Source: Blastomonas natatoria (GTDB lineage Bacteria; Pseudomonadota; Alphaproteobacteria; Sphingomonadales; Sphingomonadaceae). Taken from it: a DNA stretch of 64,000 nucleotides. The notes beneath the pieces were generated by a model, which saw only the letters and a program-made list of their open reading frames with translations, made no database searches and was not told the DNA's origin. Below are positions 15,601 through 23,453 of the stretch, piece by piece. Position numbers and translations under genes: made by a program. Where the stretch lies: NCBI RefSeq assembly GCF_003201955.1, contig NZ_QJJM01000003.1:62001-126000 (forward strand). The letters are read 5' to 3'. Position 1 is the stretch's first letter; the number at the start of each line of letters is the position of its first letter.

Positions 15601-17087
15601 GGCAGGTCCGCAAGCAGCCGCTCTGCCGCCAAGCGGCCGGAGAGGCTCGCCATCGGGATCCCGGCGCCGGGGTGAATGCCACCCCCGGCCAGATAGAGCC
15701 CCGGCAGGCGGCTGGCCGATCCGGGCCGCTGGAAAGCCGCCTTCCACCCATGGGTCGCCCGGCCGTAAAGGGCGCCGCCCGTCGCCGGGAAAAGTCGCTC
15801 GTAATCCGCCGGGGTCACCAGATGCGAATTGTCCGGCGAACGGTCGATCGTCAGGCCACAGGCCTCCAGGAAGCCGAAAACTTGCCTCTCGCATCGGTCG
15901 ATCTCCGCCTGTGAACTCTGTTTGGTGTCGCCATTGGCTGGCGCGTTGACGATGAGCTGCAGCCGCTCCGGACCCGGCGGCGCGCGCGCGCTATGGTCGT
16001 CGCGGTCCTGCGCGCAGATATAGATGGTCGGGGATTCGGGCACCGCACCGCGCCCGAAGATCGCGTCGAACTCGGCACGATAATCGTTCGAGAAGAACAC
16101 GCTGTGGCGCACCAATGGAAAACCGGCGGTCTTGGCGTTCATCAGCCAGGTCATGCTGGAGAGCGACCGCTGTTTCGGCGGCACCGGGGGTACAGCCTTG
16201 CGCACTGCATCGCCCAGCCGCCCGATTTGGAGCGCGGCAGGATCGCCGTTGAACACTACCGCGCGGCCGCGGATCACCTCACCCGATTCGAGCCGGACAC
16301 CCGCAGCGCGGCCATGCTCGGTGACGATCTCGGCAATCGGGGCGTCATAGCGGAACTGTGCGCCGTTGCTGCGGGCAAGGTCGGCGATGGCTGTCGCGAT
16401 CGAGTGCATGCCGTTGTCGGCGAGCCACACCCCGTCCTGCTCGACATGCGCGATCAGCATCAGGGTGGCGGGCGCGACGAACGGCGAGGAGCCGCAATAG
16501 GTGGCATAGCGCCCGAACAGCTGCTGCAGCCGGGGATCGTGGAAATGGCGGCCCAGCGCCTTCCACATCGCCTGATAGGGGCGGATCGCCATCGTCTCGG
16601 GCAGGCGCCTGAGGCCGATGCGCGTGACCAGAGAGAAGGGCGTGGGGGCAGGGGCTTCGAGATAGGGTTCGCGCAGCACGTTGAAGATGCGCGCGGCCTC
16701 GGCGCAGAAGCTGCGGAAACCGGCGGCATCGCGCGCGCCGAAATAGTCGCCGATCGCGGCTTCGCTGTGCGCCACATCGGCGAACAGGTCGAAAGGCGCG
16801 TCCGGCCCCCAGGCATGGCGCGCGATCAGGCTGGCGGGGGTCAGGGGGATCGCACTGTCGAGATCACCGCCGCAATCGGCGAACAGCCGTTCAAACACCC
16901 AGCGCATCGTGAACACCGTCGGCCCGCCATCGACCGGACGGCCCGCCGCCATCACCTCGCGCAGCTTGCCGCCGGGAGTCTTCTGCCGCTCGACCACCAG
17001 CACCGGCTCGCCCGCTGCGGCGAGCAGCGCGGCGGCGCTCAATCCGCCCATGCCGGCGCCCGCGACGATGATCGGTTCATGCCGCAT
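15546..17087 (-). CDS. crtD: Carotenoid 3,4-desaturase CrtD
   Basis: A 513-residue FAD-dependent desaturase of the CrtI/CrtD family. The dinucleotide motif is at the N-terminus (VAGAGMGGLSAAALLAAAGEPVLVVE). GGPTVFTMRWVFE follows near 56-68, and the C-terminal flavin motif is GLYLAGGGIHPGAGIPMASLSGRLAAERL. Tandem position with crtC identifies it as CrtD rather than phytoene desaturase CrtI; it introduces the 3,4 double bond in hydroxylated acyclic carotenoids. About 17 residues after the family end (MRSSRRAAMPGGISTR) are encoded by sequence that overlaps crtC. Two PpsR-type boxes lie upstream. Confidence 0.85.
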   Translation of the reverse strand: MRHEPIIVAGAGMGGLSAAALLAAAGEPVLVVERQKTPGGKLREVMAAGRPVDGGPTVFTMRWVFERLFADCGGDLDSAIPLTPASLIARHAWGPDAPFDLFADVAHSEAAIGDYFGARDAAGFRSFCAEAARIFNVLREPYLEAPAPTPFSLVTRIGLRRLPETMAIRPYQAMWKALGRHFHDPRLQQLFGRYATYCGSSPFVAPATLMLIAHVEQDGVWLADNGMHSIATAIADLARSNGAQFRYDAPIAEIVTEHGRAAGVRLESGEVIRGRAVVFNGDPAALQIGRLGDAVRKAVPPVPPKQRSLSSMTWLMNAKTAGFPLVRHSVFFSNDYRAEFDAIFGRGAVPESPTIYICAQDRDDHSARAPPGPERLQLIVNAPANGDTKQSSQAEIDRCERQVFGFLEACGLTIDRSPDNSHLVTPADYERLFPATGGALYGRATHGWKAAFQRPGSASRLPGLYLAGGGIHPGAGIPMASLSGRLAAERLLADLPSMRSSRRAAMPGGISTR

Positions 17088-17135
17088 GGATTGGCCAATC
17101 GGGAAAGCGCCGGGTCATTGTGCAATGCTAGCAGG

Positions 17136-17177
17136 TGTCCATAATGTTTGACAGATGTTTGTCACATTATCTGGACA
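17136..17177. promoter_or_regulatory. Tandem PpsR/CrtJ-type boxes upstream of crtD
   Basis: Two 18-base motifs of the form TGT-N12-ACA: TGTCCATAATGTTTGACA at 17136-17153 and TGTCACATTATCTGGACA at 17160-17177, six bases apart. Both match the longer TGTC-N10-GACA form and are roughly inverted copies of each other. PpsR/CrtJ proteins typically bind paired boxes and repress photosynthesis genes under oxygen. They lie 49 bases upstream of the crtD start. A ppsR gene is present at 24918. Confidence 0.75.
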
Positions 17178-17422
17178 TGGCGCGATTGCGGATTGGCACA
17201 GCCCTGGAAGCCCTCCTCCTCGATGGGGGAGGGTGGGGTGGGGGTGATCGTACCGGCTGGCGCGAATGGTGCAACGCCACGCCCTCCCGCACAGCACGCA
17301 CCTTCACCCTCACCGCTGCGACTAGGCTCCTTCGTCGTCAAGTCTCGCTGCCTCTCCCATCGAGGGAGAGGCGTGTCCAAGCGGCGATGCGGCTTGCGGT
17401 CCCCTGCCTGCGCAGGGGCCAG
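17178..17422. other. Intergenic stretch with terminator-like hairpin
   Basis: No gene is supported in these 245 bases between the crtD upstream boxes and the end of the leftward bchG unit. They contain purine/pyrimidine intergenic-repeat blocks (17205-17245 and 17340-17375, including an imperfect CTCTCCC palindrome). A hairpin at 17401-17418 has 7-base arms CCCCTGC/GCAGGGG and lies just beyond the leftward stop at 17423. It lacks a clear T run, so it may be a Rho-assisted end. Confidence 0.5.
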
Positions 17423-17695
17423 TCAGGCCCGGTGCCGCCTCAGCATCCCGCGCCGTCCCAGATCGGCCAGGTGTAGCGGGAAGGACAGGACCAGCGGCAG
17501 CGCAATCCACGGCCAGGGTGCCCCGGTCAGCGCACCGCGCAGCGCCAGCATCATCAGCACCGCCGCGCCCAGTCCCAGGCCGACGTCCATCGCCCGGTTG
17601 CCGCGGATCACCAGCCAGACGAATTCGGCGGCGAGCACCACCAACACCAGATCGACGACATGGCCGCTGGCGAACAGGGCGCGCGCAAACTCCAT
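17423..17695 (-). CDS. Small membrane protein linked to tspO
   Basis: A 90-residue protein with about three membrane segments (roughly 14-32, 38-54 and 58-76) and a basic tail RRGMLRRHRA that would face the cytoplasm. The start overlaps the tspO stop as ATGA, indicating translational coupling, and it ends the leftward unit bchG, PucC-like, bchP, tspO. I do not recognise a family. Its place suggests a role with TspO or in pigment or membrane assembly. Base composition and codon use match the neighbours, so it is likely a genuine gene. Confidence 0.65.
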   Translation of the reverse strand: MEFARALFASGHVVDLVLVVLAAEFVWLVIRGNRAMDVGLGLGAAVLMMLALRGALTGAPWPWIALPLVLSFPLHLADLGRRGMLRRHRA

Positions 17696-18177
17696 CAGCC
17701 GAACGGCCCGTTGAGCTGGACGATCGCATAGTTGAGCGCGGCGGCGACACTGACCCAGGCGATATAGGGCAGCAGCAACAAGGCCGAGAGCTTCGAGAAG
17801 CGGCCGCAATAGACGATCAGCCCGGCGATCGAGAGCCAGAGCAGCGCGACCTCGATCAGCGCCCAGTCGGGCCGCTGCACGCGGAAGAAGAGGAGGCTCC
17901 ACAGCACATTGAGAAAACCGTTGAACGCGAACAGCCCGATGACGTTGGTCCGCGCCTTGACGCTGGGCGCGGCGCGCCAGGCGGCGAGCGAGGCTATGGC
18001 GGCGAGGGCAAAGATCAGCGTCCAGGCGACACCGTAAAGCCAGCCGGGCGGGGCCCAATTGGGCTGCCGCAGCCCCTGATACCAGGGGCCGAGATCGGTG
18101 ATCGTCGCGCCACCGGCTGCGACGATCAACGCCGCCATCGCTGCCAGGATGACCGGCAGCAAGCCTTCACGATGCAT
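17695..18177 (-). CDS. tspO: TspO/MBR tryptophan-rich sensory protein
   Basis: A 160-residue five-helix membrane protein of the TspO family, which binds tetrapyrroles. Family motifs are present: QPNWAPPGWLYGVAWTLIF, FNGFLNVLWSLLFF and LPYIAWVSVAAALNYAIV. In Rhodobacter sphaeroides TspO is an outer-membrane porphyrin-binding negative regulator of photosynthesis genes. Here it follows bchP by 46 bases and is coupled to a downstream small membrane protein. ATG 18177 gives the expected length. Confidence 0.93.
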   Translation of the reverse strand: MHREGLLPVILAAMAALIVAAGGATITDLGPWYQGLRQPNWAPPGWLYGVAWTLIFALAAIASLAAWRAAPSVKARTNVIGLFAFNGFLNVLWSLLFFRVQRPDWALIEVALLWLSIAGLIVYCGRFSKLSALLLLPYIAWVSVAAALNYAIVQLNGPFG

Positions 18178-18223
18178 TCCAGCCTCCCAGCTGCGGCCTC
18201 TCGGCCTGTGCGTCCGTCAACAG

Positions 18224-19429
18224 TTATGCCCGCGAAAGCCCGAGCAGATGGCCCATGTCCTTCACGAAGATCTTGGCATGCGCCACCGGTTTGCGGCGCA
18301 CCAGCTCCTTGTGCATGTAACTCTGCCAGGTCAGATACTGCACGTCCGGATCGGCGCACATCTTGACGAAGCGCTCGCGGCGCTTGTCCGACGAATACCA
18401 GAAATACTGCATGATCCCCAGGATCCAGAACACCTTGCCGTGCTTGCTCATGAACGCCTTGCGCGCCTGTTTGAGCGCGGCAGGCTTGCCGGTGGCGAGG
18501 AACTGGTAGACCGAATCGGCCGCGAGTCGCCCGCAGGCCATGGCATAGTAGATGCCCTCGCCCGACGCCGGGGCGACCACGCCCGCCGCGTCGCCGGCGA
18601 CCACGATGTCGCGGCCATTGTCCCAGCGTTTCAGGGGTTTGAGCGGGATGGGCGCACCTTCCTTGCGGATCGTCTCGCACCCGTCCAGCCCGACCTGCTT
18701 GCGCATCAGCGCGGTGGTCTCGCGCAAGGCAAAACCCTTGTGCGCGCTGCCCAGCCCGATGCTGGCGGTCTCACCGTGCGGGAAGATCCACGCATAGAAA
18801 TCGGGCGAGAGATGGCCCTGATAATAGACGTCGCAGCGATCGGGATCGAAATCGGCGGCCACTGCCGGTTCGGGGGCCTTGATGATCTCGTGATAGGCAA
18901 AGACGCATTTGACGTCCGTTGCCCCCGGGATGTTCTCCTTCGCGACGGCAGAGCGCGCGCCGTCCGCGCCGATGACCGATCGCACGCGCAACCGGCGGTC
19001 GGGACCGCCGCGCCCCTCGCGCCAGACCAGCACCGCCATGCCGTCGGAGTCGCGGTCGATCCGTTCATAGCTGCCGGTGATCCGCGTCGCGCCATTGGCC
19101 CGTGCGCGCTCGCGCAGCCATTCGTCGAACACATCGCGGTCGACCATGCCGACAAAGCCCTTGCCTTCGGGGCCGTCGCCGACCGGCATGTCGACCTCGC
19201 GGCCCGAGGGCGCGATCATCCGCGCCGCGCGCGCCTTGGCGACGAGCAGCGATTCGGGAATCTCGAAATCCTTGAGCAGCCGGGGCGGGATTGCCCCACC
19301 GCATGGCTTGATCCGCCCGGCCCGGTCGAGGAGCAGCACCTTGAGCCCGCGCCGCGCCAGATCGTTCGCAGCGGTCGCACCCGATGGTCCGCCGCCGATG
19401 ACCGCCACATCGAAATCCGCCTGTGCCAT
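18224..19429 (-). CDS. bchP: Geranylgeranyl diphosphate/bacteriochlorophyll reductase BchP
   Basis: A 401-residue FAD enzyme that saturates the geranylgeranyl tail to phytyl with NADPH. The N-terminus has VIGGGPSGATAANDLARRG and KPCGGAIPPRLL. The middle has GADGARSAVAKENIPG, and the second flavin motif is VVAGDAAGVVAPASGEGIYYAMACGRLAA. ATG 19429 is preferred over GTG 19438 because an AAGGAG ribosome site sits 10 bases before it and only 1 base before the GTG. It lies 28 bases after the PucC-like gene in the bchG unit. Confidence 0.94.
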   Translation of the reverse strand: MAQADFDVAVIGGGPSGATAANDLARRGLKVLLLDRAGRIKPCGGAIPPRLLKDFEIPESLLVAKARAARMIAPSGREVDMPVGDGPEGKGFVGMVDRDVFDEWLRERARANGATRITGSYERIDRDSDGMAVLVWREGRGGPDRRLRVRSVIGADGARSAVAKENIPGATDVKCVFAYHEIIKAPEPAVAADFDPDRCDVYYQGHLSPDFYAWIFPHGETASIGLGSAHKGFALRETTALMRKQVGLDGCETIRKEGAPIPLKPLKRWDNGRDIVVAGDAAGVVAPASGEGIYYAMACGRLAADSVYQFLATGKPAALKQARKAFMSKHGKVFWILGIMQYFWYSSDKRRERFVKMCADPDVQYLTWQSYMHKELVRRKPVAHAKIFVKDMGHLLGLSRA

Positions 19430-19457
19430 TGCGTCCACGCTCCTTCAGGTCCGGCCG

Positions 19458-20792
19458 TCAGGCCGGTGCCGCCACCATAGACGGCGCCGGGCTGCGCATG
19501 GTCACGCGCACCCCCAGCAATGCAGCGAAGACGAACAGCCCCGCCTCGCCCGCAAAGATCAGTTGAAAAGCCGCGCCATCGCTGGCGAGCATGCCGCGCG
19601 CCGCATCGACGCCCAGCGCGCCGGTGAGGCCGCCAAGGCCGAAGGCGATTGCCTGCGCCGCGCCCCAGACGCCCATGCGCACGCCTTCCTTCGATTGCTG
19701 GCCCGCGCCTGCCAGTCCCATCATCGCGCCGATCGCGGACACCGCGAACAGGCCGTTGGCAAAGCCCAGCAGGCCGACATTGACGCGCAATGGCCAGGCA
19801 TCAGGCGCAGTCGCTGCCAAGGCGAGGCCCGCGAGAGCCAGTGCGCTGCCGCCGCATCCGGCGAGAATCCACCAGCGCAGATCGGCTGGCCGCCGTCCGG
19901 CAAAGGCGCTGCCGCCGATTCCGGCGACGATCATGCCGGCCATCACGCCGCCATGCTGCAATCCTGCGAGCTTGGTCGATTCGCCCGGGCTCATCCCGAA
20001 GACCAGACCCGCATAAGGCTCTAGGATCAGATCCTGCATCGCATAGGCGAGCATCGAGACGAAGACGAAGATGGTGAAGCGCCGCGCGGTGGCATCGCCC
20101 ATGATCTCGCGCAGCGCCTCGCCGAACGAGGCGGAGGGCGCATCGTCATGCGGGTGCGCGGGCGCGACCAGGCGCCGCTCGATCCCCGAGATCGCGAGCC
20201 AGGCGAGCAGGAAGGCGCACAGCGCCACGCCGCCCGAGACGGTCGCGAGCCGCTGTTCGCTGAACGGATCGATCAGGCTGCCTGCGGTCGCAGCGGCCAT
20301 CACGATGCCGGCGACCATCATGATCCAGGTAATCGCCGCTGCCGCCGCGCGGCGTTCGGGCACCACGCCGGAGGCGAGCATCGCGAGCAGCGAGGTGCCT
20401 GCCGCGCCTACCCCTGCGCCGATCATGCTGAAGGCAAGGATCGCAAGCAGAGTGCCGGGGATCGCTGCTACCGGCAGCAGGATCGTCGCATTGACCGCGA
20501 CGATGCCGCCCAGCGCAAGGATTCCCATCCCGCCGATGATCCAGGGGGTGCGCTTGCGGCCCTTGTCCGATCCGTGTCCCCATAAGGGCCGCGACAGCTG
20601 CACCGCATAGTGCCAGGCTACCAGTCCTGCCGGCAGGGCGGCGGGCAGCGCATATTCGACCACCATCACCCGGTTGAGCAGCGACGTCGCGAGCATCACG
20701 ATCGCGCCGATGCTGGCCTGTACCAGCCCCATCCGCATGATGTCGGTCCAGCCCAGCCCTATTTTCGGGGCGGCGATGCGTGCGGCGCTCAT
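19458..20792 (-). CDS. PucC-family major-facilitator protein (photosynthesis cluster orf427-type)
   Basis: A 444-residue membrane protein with about 12 helices in the BCH/PucC/LhaA branch of the major facilitator superfamily. Typical elements are MGLVQASIGAIVMLATSLLNRVMVVE at the start, GHGSDKGRKRTPWI in the first loop and SMLAYAMQDLILEPYAGLVFGMSPGEST in the middle. Members at this bchP-bchG position are thought to aid pigment or light-harvesting assembly. The start overlaps the bchG stop as ATGA. LhaA at 36324 is a paralogue. Confidence 0.88.
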   Translation of the reverse strand: MSAARIAAPKIGLGWTDIMRMGLVQASIGAIVMLATSLLNRVMVVEYALPAALPAGLVAWHYAVQLSRPLWGHGSDKGRKRTPWIIGGMGILALGGIVAVNATILLPVAAIPGTLLAILAFSMIGAGVGAAGTSLLAMLASGVVPERRAAAAAITWIMMVAGIVMAAATAGSLIDPFSEQRLATVSGGVALCAFLLAWLAISGIERRLVAPAHPHDDAPSASFGEALREIMGDATARRFTIFVFVSMLAYAMQDLILEPYAGLVFGMSPGESTKLAGLQHGGVMAGMIVAGIGGSAFAGRRPADLRWWILAGCGGSALALAGLALAATAPDAWPLRVNVGLLGFANGLFAVSAIGAMMGLAGAGQQSKEGVRMGVWGAAQAIAFGLGGLTGALGVDAARGMLASDGAAFQLIFAGEAGLFVFAALLGVRVTMRSPAPSMVAAPA

Positions 20793-21691
20793 ATCCAGCC
20801 CCCCAGGCCCAAAGCGGCGGCGAGCATGCCGAGCACATAGGACGAGACGCCGGTGGCATTGTACCAGGGTGCGTACTTGTTGGGATCGGTCAGCAGGCGG
20901 CGCATGAACACGATCTGCATCGCCAGCAGCAGCGTCACCGCGATAGCGGAGATCGCCAGCCCCCATTGGAAGAGTAGTGCGATGACGAACAACTGTGGCA
21001 CCGCCATCACTGCGCAGGCCAGCTTCGCGGCGTTCGCGACACCCAGGGTCACCGGCAGCGATCGCACGCCCATCGCGCTGTCGCCCTCGACCGCCTTGAA
21101 ATCGTTCAAGGTCATGATGCCATGCGCGCCGAGGCTGTAGAGCAGGATGACGATCAGCACACGCGCGTCGGGCAGGCCTCCGGTCATCACGCTCGCGCCG
21201 GTAAACCAGCTGAGCCCTTCATAGCTCAGCCCCACGACCGCAGGGCCGATCCATCCGCTCATCTTGAAGCGGAAGGGCGGCGCGCTGTATCCCCAGGCGC
21301 AGAGCAGGCCGACGATGGTCGCGACGAACACCCAGAAACCGAGCGCCAGCCCGAGCAGCAGCGACAGCGCAGAGCCGATCAGCGCGACATACAGCCCCCA
21401 GCGCCCGGCGATCCGGCCCGAGGGGATCGGGCGTTCGGGCTGGTTGATCGCATCGACATGCCGGTCGAACCAGTCGTTCACCGCCTGGCTGGTGCCGCAG
21501 ACCATCGGGCCCGCCAGCAGCACGCCGCCGAACAGGAACCACCAGCGTCCCTCAAGCCCCGCGCCCGACGACATGACCCCGCAGAAGAACGCCCACATCG
21601 GCGGAAACCAGGTCACCGGCTTCAGCAATTCCAGCACATCGCGCGGATGCGGAATCGGCGCGGACGGCGAAATGTTGGCAGAGCGATCCAT
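20789..21691 (-). CDS. bchG: Bacteriochlorophyll synthase BchG
   Basis: A 300-residue integral membrane prenyltransferase that esterifies bacteriochlorophyllide with geranylgeranyl diphosphate. The family aspartate motif is NDWFDRHVDAINQPERPIPSGRI, and a second is LNDFKAVEGDSAMGVRSLPV near 195-215; seven or more membrane helices are evident. ATG 21691 (MDRSANISP) is chosen; the frame is open 12 codons further, but those cross the PpsR box. A candidate promoter places the transcript start almost at this ATG. First gene of the leftward unit with the PucC-like gene, bchP and tspO. Confidence 0.94.
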   Translation of the reverse strand: MDRSANISPSAPIPHPRDVLELLKPVTWFPPMWAFFCGVMSSGAGLEGRWWFLFGGVLLAGPMVCGTSQAVNDWFDRHVDAINQPERPIPSGRIAGRWGLYVALIGSALSLLLGLALGFWVFVATIVGLLCAWGYSAPPFRFKMSGWIGPAVVGLSYEGLSWFTGASVMTGGLPDARVLIVILLYSLGAHGIMTLNDFKAVEGDSAMGVRSLPVTLGVANAAKLACAVMAVPQLFVIALLFQWGLAISAIAVTLLLAMQIVFMRRLLTDPNKYAPWYNATGVSSYVLGMLAAALGLGGWI

Positions 21692-21698
21692 GGGATGA

Positions 21699-21739
21699 AG
21701 GCTATGCCTGACGCCGCAGAGTGTCAATCAGAATGGACA
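21699..21739 (-). promoter_or_regulatory. Candidate bchG promoter overlapped by a PpsR box
   Basis: On the minus strand a TTGACA (21727-21722) and TAGCCT (21704-21699) are separated by 17 bases, a good sigma-70-like layout with a weak -10. The -35 is the end of a PpsR-type box TGTCAATCAGAATGGACA at 21722-21739 (TGT-N12-ACA), so bound repressor would block it. The expected start of transcription falls within one or two bases of the bchG ATG at 21691, predicting a leaderless message. Confidence 0.6.
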
Positions 21740-21803
21740 GCCAGGAATGTCGTGCCGGAACGTCGCAAGGCCCACAGGCGGGCGTCGCCGGCTGGCCGAT
21801 GTC

Positions 21804-21818
21804 ACAAAAGCGTTTTGT
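21804..21818. promoter_or_regulatory. Inverted repeat ACAAAA-GCG-TTTTGT upstream of porin
   Basis: A perfect 6-base inverted repeat with a 3-base centre, 86 bases before the porin start, in the AT-rich part of the bchG/porin divergent region. It could be an operator for the porin. It does not have PpsR spacing or Pho-box form. Confidence 0.35.
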
Positions 21819-21904
21819 TCAGTTCACAAAATAGACATAAAAGCTTCATATTTGCGCATCCGAACCGTCGCGGCAGGGCGCGGCATTGCCACAGGCGCCT
21901 GAAC

Positions 21905-23386
21905 ATGACTTCTCCTCGCACGGCTCTCTTGCGATTGCCACTGATCGCCATTGCGCTGGCCACCGCTGCATCTCCGGCCCTGGCCGGAGAAGCGCCGGCC
22001 TCTCCTGCCGAACAGCCCGACTATCTCGGCATCATCGCCGATCTCCAGCGCCAGATCGATGAACTCAAGGCCACGGTCAGCGAACTCAAGGCGGAAAGGC
22101 AGGCCGCAGCACCAGCGCCTGCGTCCGCCTCGCCTGTCCTGGCGCAGGCCGCACCGCCGGCTTCCCCGTCAACGCCAACCGTTCCTCCCGCTCCATCCGA
22201 GCCTGCTCCGCAGGTTGCCGCTGCCAGCCCCGGCAAGGGCAAGCCCTGGTACGAAAAGCTGCAATTGCGCGGCTATACCCAGCTTCGGCTGAACTCTATC
22301 GTTTCGGGCGATGCCGAAGCTCCTGCGGGCGTGTCGCGGCTGCGCACGATCGGCGACGGCGAGGTTCGCGCGGACAACAATTTCAGCTTCCGCCGCGTGC
22401 GCCTCGTGCTGCAGGGCGATGTCAGCGATTATCTTTCGCTCTATCTGCAGGCCGATATGGCAACGGCGGTGTCCAACCAGTCGGCAGGCGAGCGGCGCGA
22501 AGGCTTCGCCCAGTTGCGCGATGCCTATGCCGATGTGTTTCCGACAAGGGACAAGAGCTTCCGCGTCCGCTTCGGCCAGTCGAAAATCCCCTATGGCTGG
22601 GAAAACATGCAGTCCTCGTCGAACCGGCTGGCGCTCGACCGCAGCGACGGAATCAACACTGGCGCACCCAGCGAGCGGGATATCGGCATCGTCGCCTATT
22701 ACACCCCCGATCACGTCCAGGACATCTGGGACCGGCTGGGCAAGGACGGGCAGAAGCTGTTCGGCAATTACGGCGCCTTTGGCCTCGGCGCGTTCAACGG
22801 CCAGGGCACCAACCGCACCGAGACCAACGACAATGTGATGATCGTCGGCCTTGCGACCTGGCCGTTCGAGCTCGATGCGCTCGGACTGGAGGGGCAGGTG
22901 TTCGAGCTGGGCGGATCCTTCTATCGCAACCGCGTCAATCCGGAGATCCGCACCGGCGGGGTCAGCCCCATCGACTACAAGGACAATCGCATCGGGGTGC
23001 ACGCGATCCTCTACCCACAGCCGTTCGGCCTCCAGGCGGAATGGAACTGGGGCACGGGGCCGGAATTCGACCCGGTCAGTCGCCAGATCGAAGAGCGGCC
23101 GATCAATGGCGGCTATATCCAGGCGATGGCGCGTGTACGCCAATCGCCGCTGGGGCCGTTCCATCCCTTTGCCCGCTGGCAATATTATCGCGGCGGCTTC
23201 AAGGGGGCCATCAATGCGCCCAGGCTGGAAACCGAAGAACTCGAATTCGGGCTGGAATTCCTGCCGACCCCCGCGCTGGAACTGACCGTCACCTATGGCT
23301 TTGCCTCGCGCAAGGAGGCTGACGAGCGGCGTTTCGGACAGGCGGAAGGCGAGCTGCTGCGCATTCAGGCGCAATGGAATTATTGA
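21905..23386 (+). CDS. Phosphate-selective porin O/P family outer-membrane protein
   Basis: A 493-residue protein with a signal peptide (cleavage near ALAGEAP), then a short coiled coil (ADLQRQIDELKATVSELKAE, about 42-62) as in trimeric porins, an Ala/Pro-rich spacer (about 65-112) and a beta-barrel with FRRVRLVLQGDVSDYLSLYLQADMA and RFGQSKIPYGWEN, ending QAQWNY. It resembles the OprO/OprP family, which can pass anions. ATG 21905 gives the signal peptide; the longer open frame upstream is rejected. It is divergent from bchG and stands inside the photosynthesis cluster with the next gene, an unusual place for a porin. Confidence 0.85.
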   Translation: MTSPRTALLRLPLIAIALATAASPALAGEAPASPAEQPDYLGIIADLQRQIDELKATVSELKAERQAAAPAPASASPVLAQAAPPASPSTPTVPPAPSEPAPQVAAASPGKGKPWYEKLQLRGYTQLRLNSIVSGDAEAPAGVSRLRTIGDGEVRADNNFSFRRVRLVLQGDVSDYLSLYLQADMATAVSNQSAGERREGFAQLRDAYADVFPTRDKSFRVRFGQSKIPYGWENMQSSSNRLALDRSDGINTGAPSERDIGIVAYYTPDHVQDIWDRLGKDGQKLFGNYGAFGLGAFNGQGTNRTETNDNVMIVGLATWPFELDALGLEGQVFELGGSFYRNRVNPEIRTGGVSPIDYKDNRIGVHAILYPQPFGLQAEWNWGTGPEFDPVSRQIEERPINGGYIQAMARVRQSPLGPFHPFARWQYYRGGFKGAINAPRLETEELEFGLEFLPTPALELTVTYGFASRKEADERRFGQAEGELLRIQAQWNY

Positions 23387-23453
23387 ACTCGGCGCACCTC
23401 TTGACCTTTTCTACACGCCCGCTCGATAAGCGGGGCAGGCAAGGAGAGGTCTG

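Noticed and set aside
21800-21840. TGTCACAAAAG and TTCACAAAATAGACA as PpsR boxes before the porin
   Set aside because: No TGT-N12-ACA arrangement can be made from these; spacings are N16 or other.
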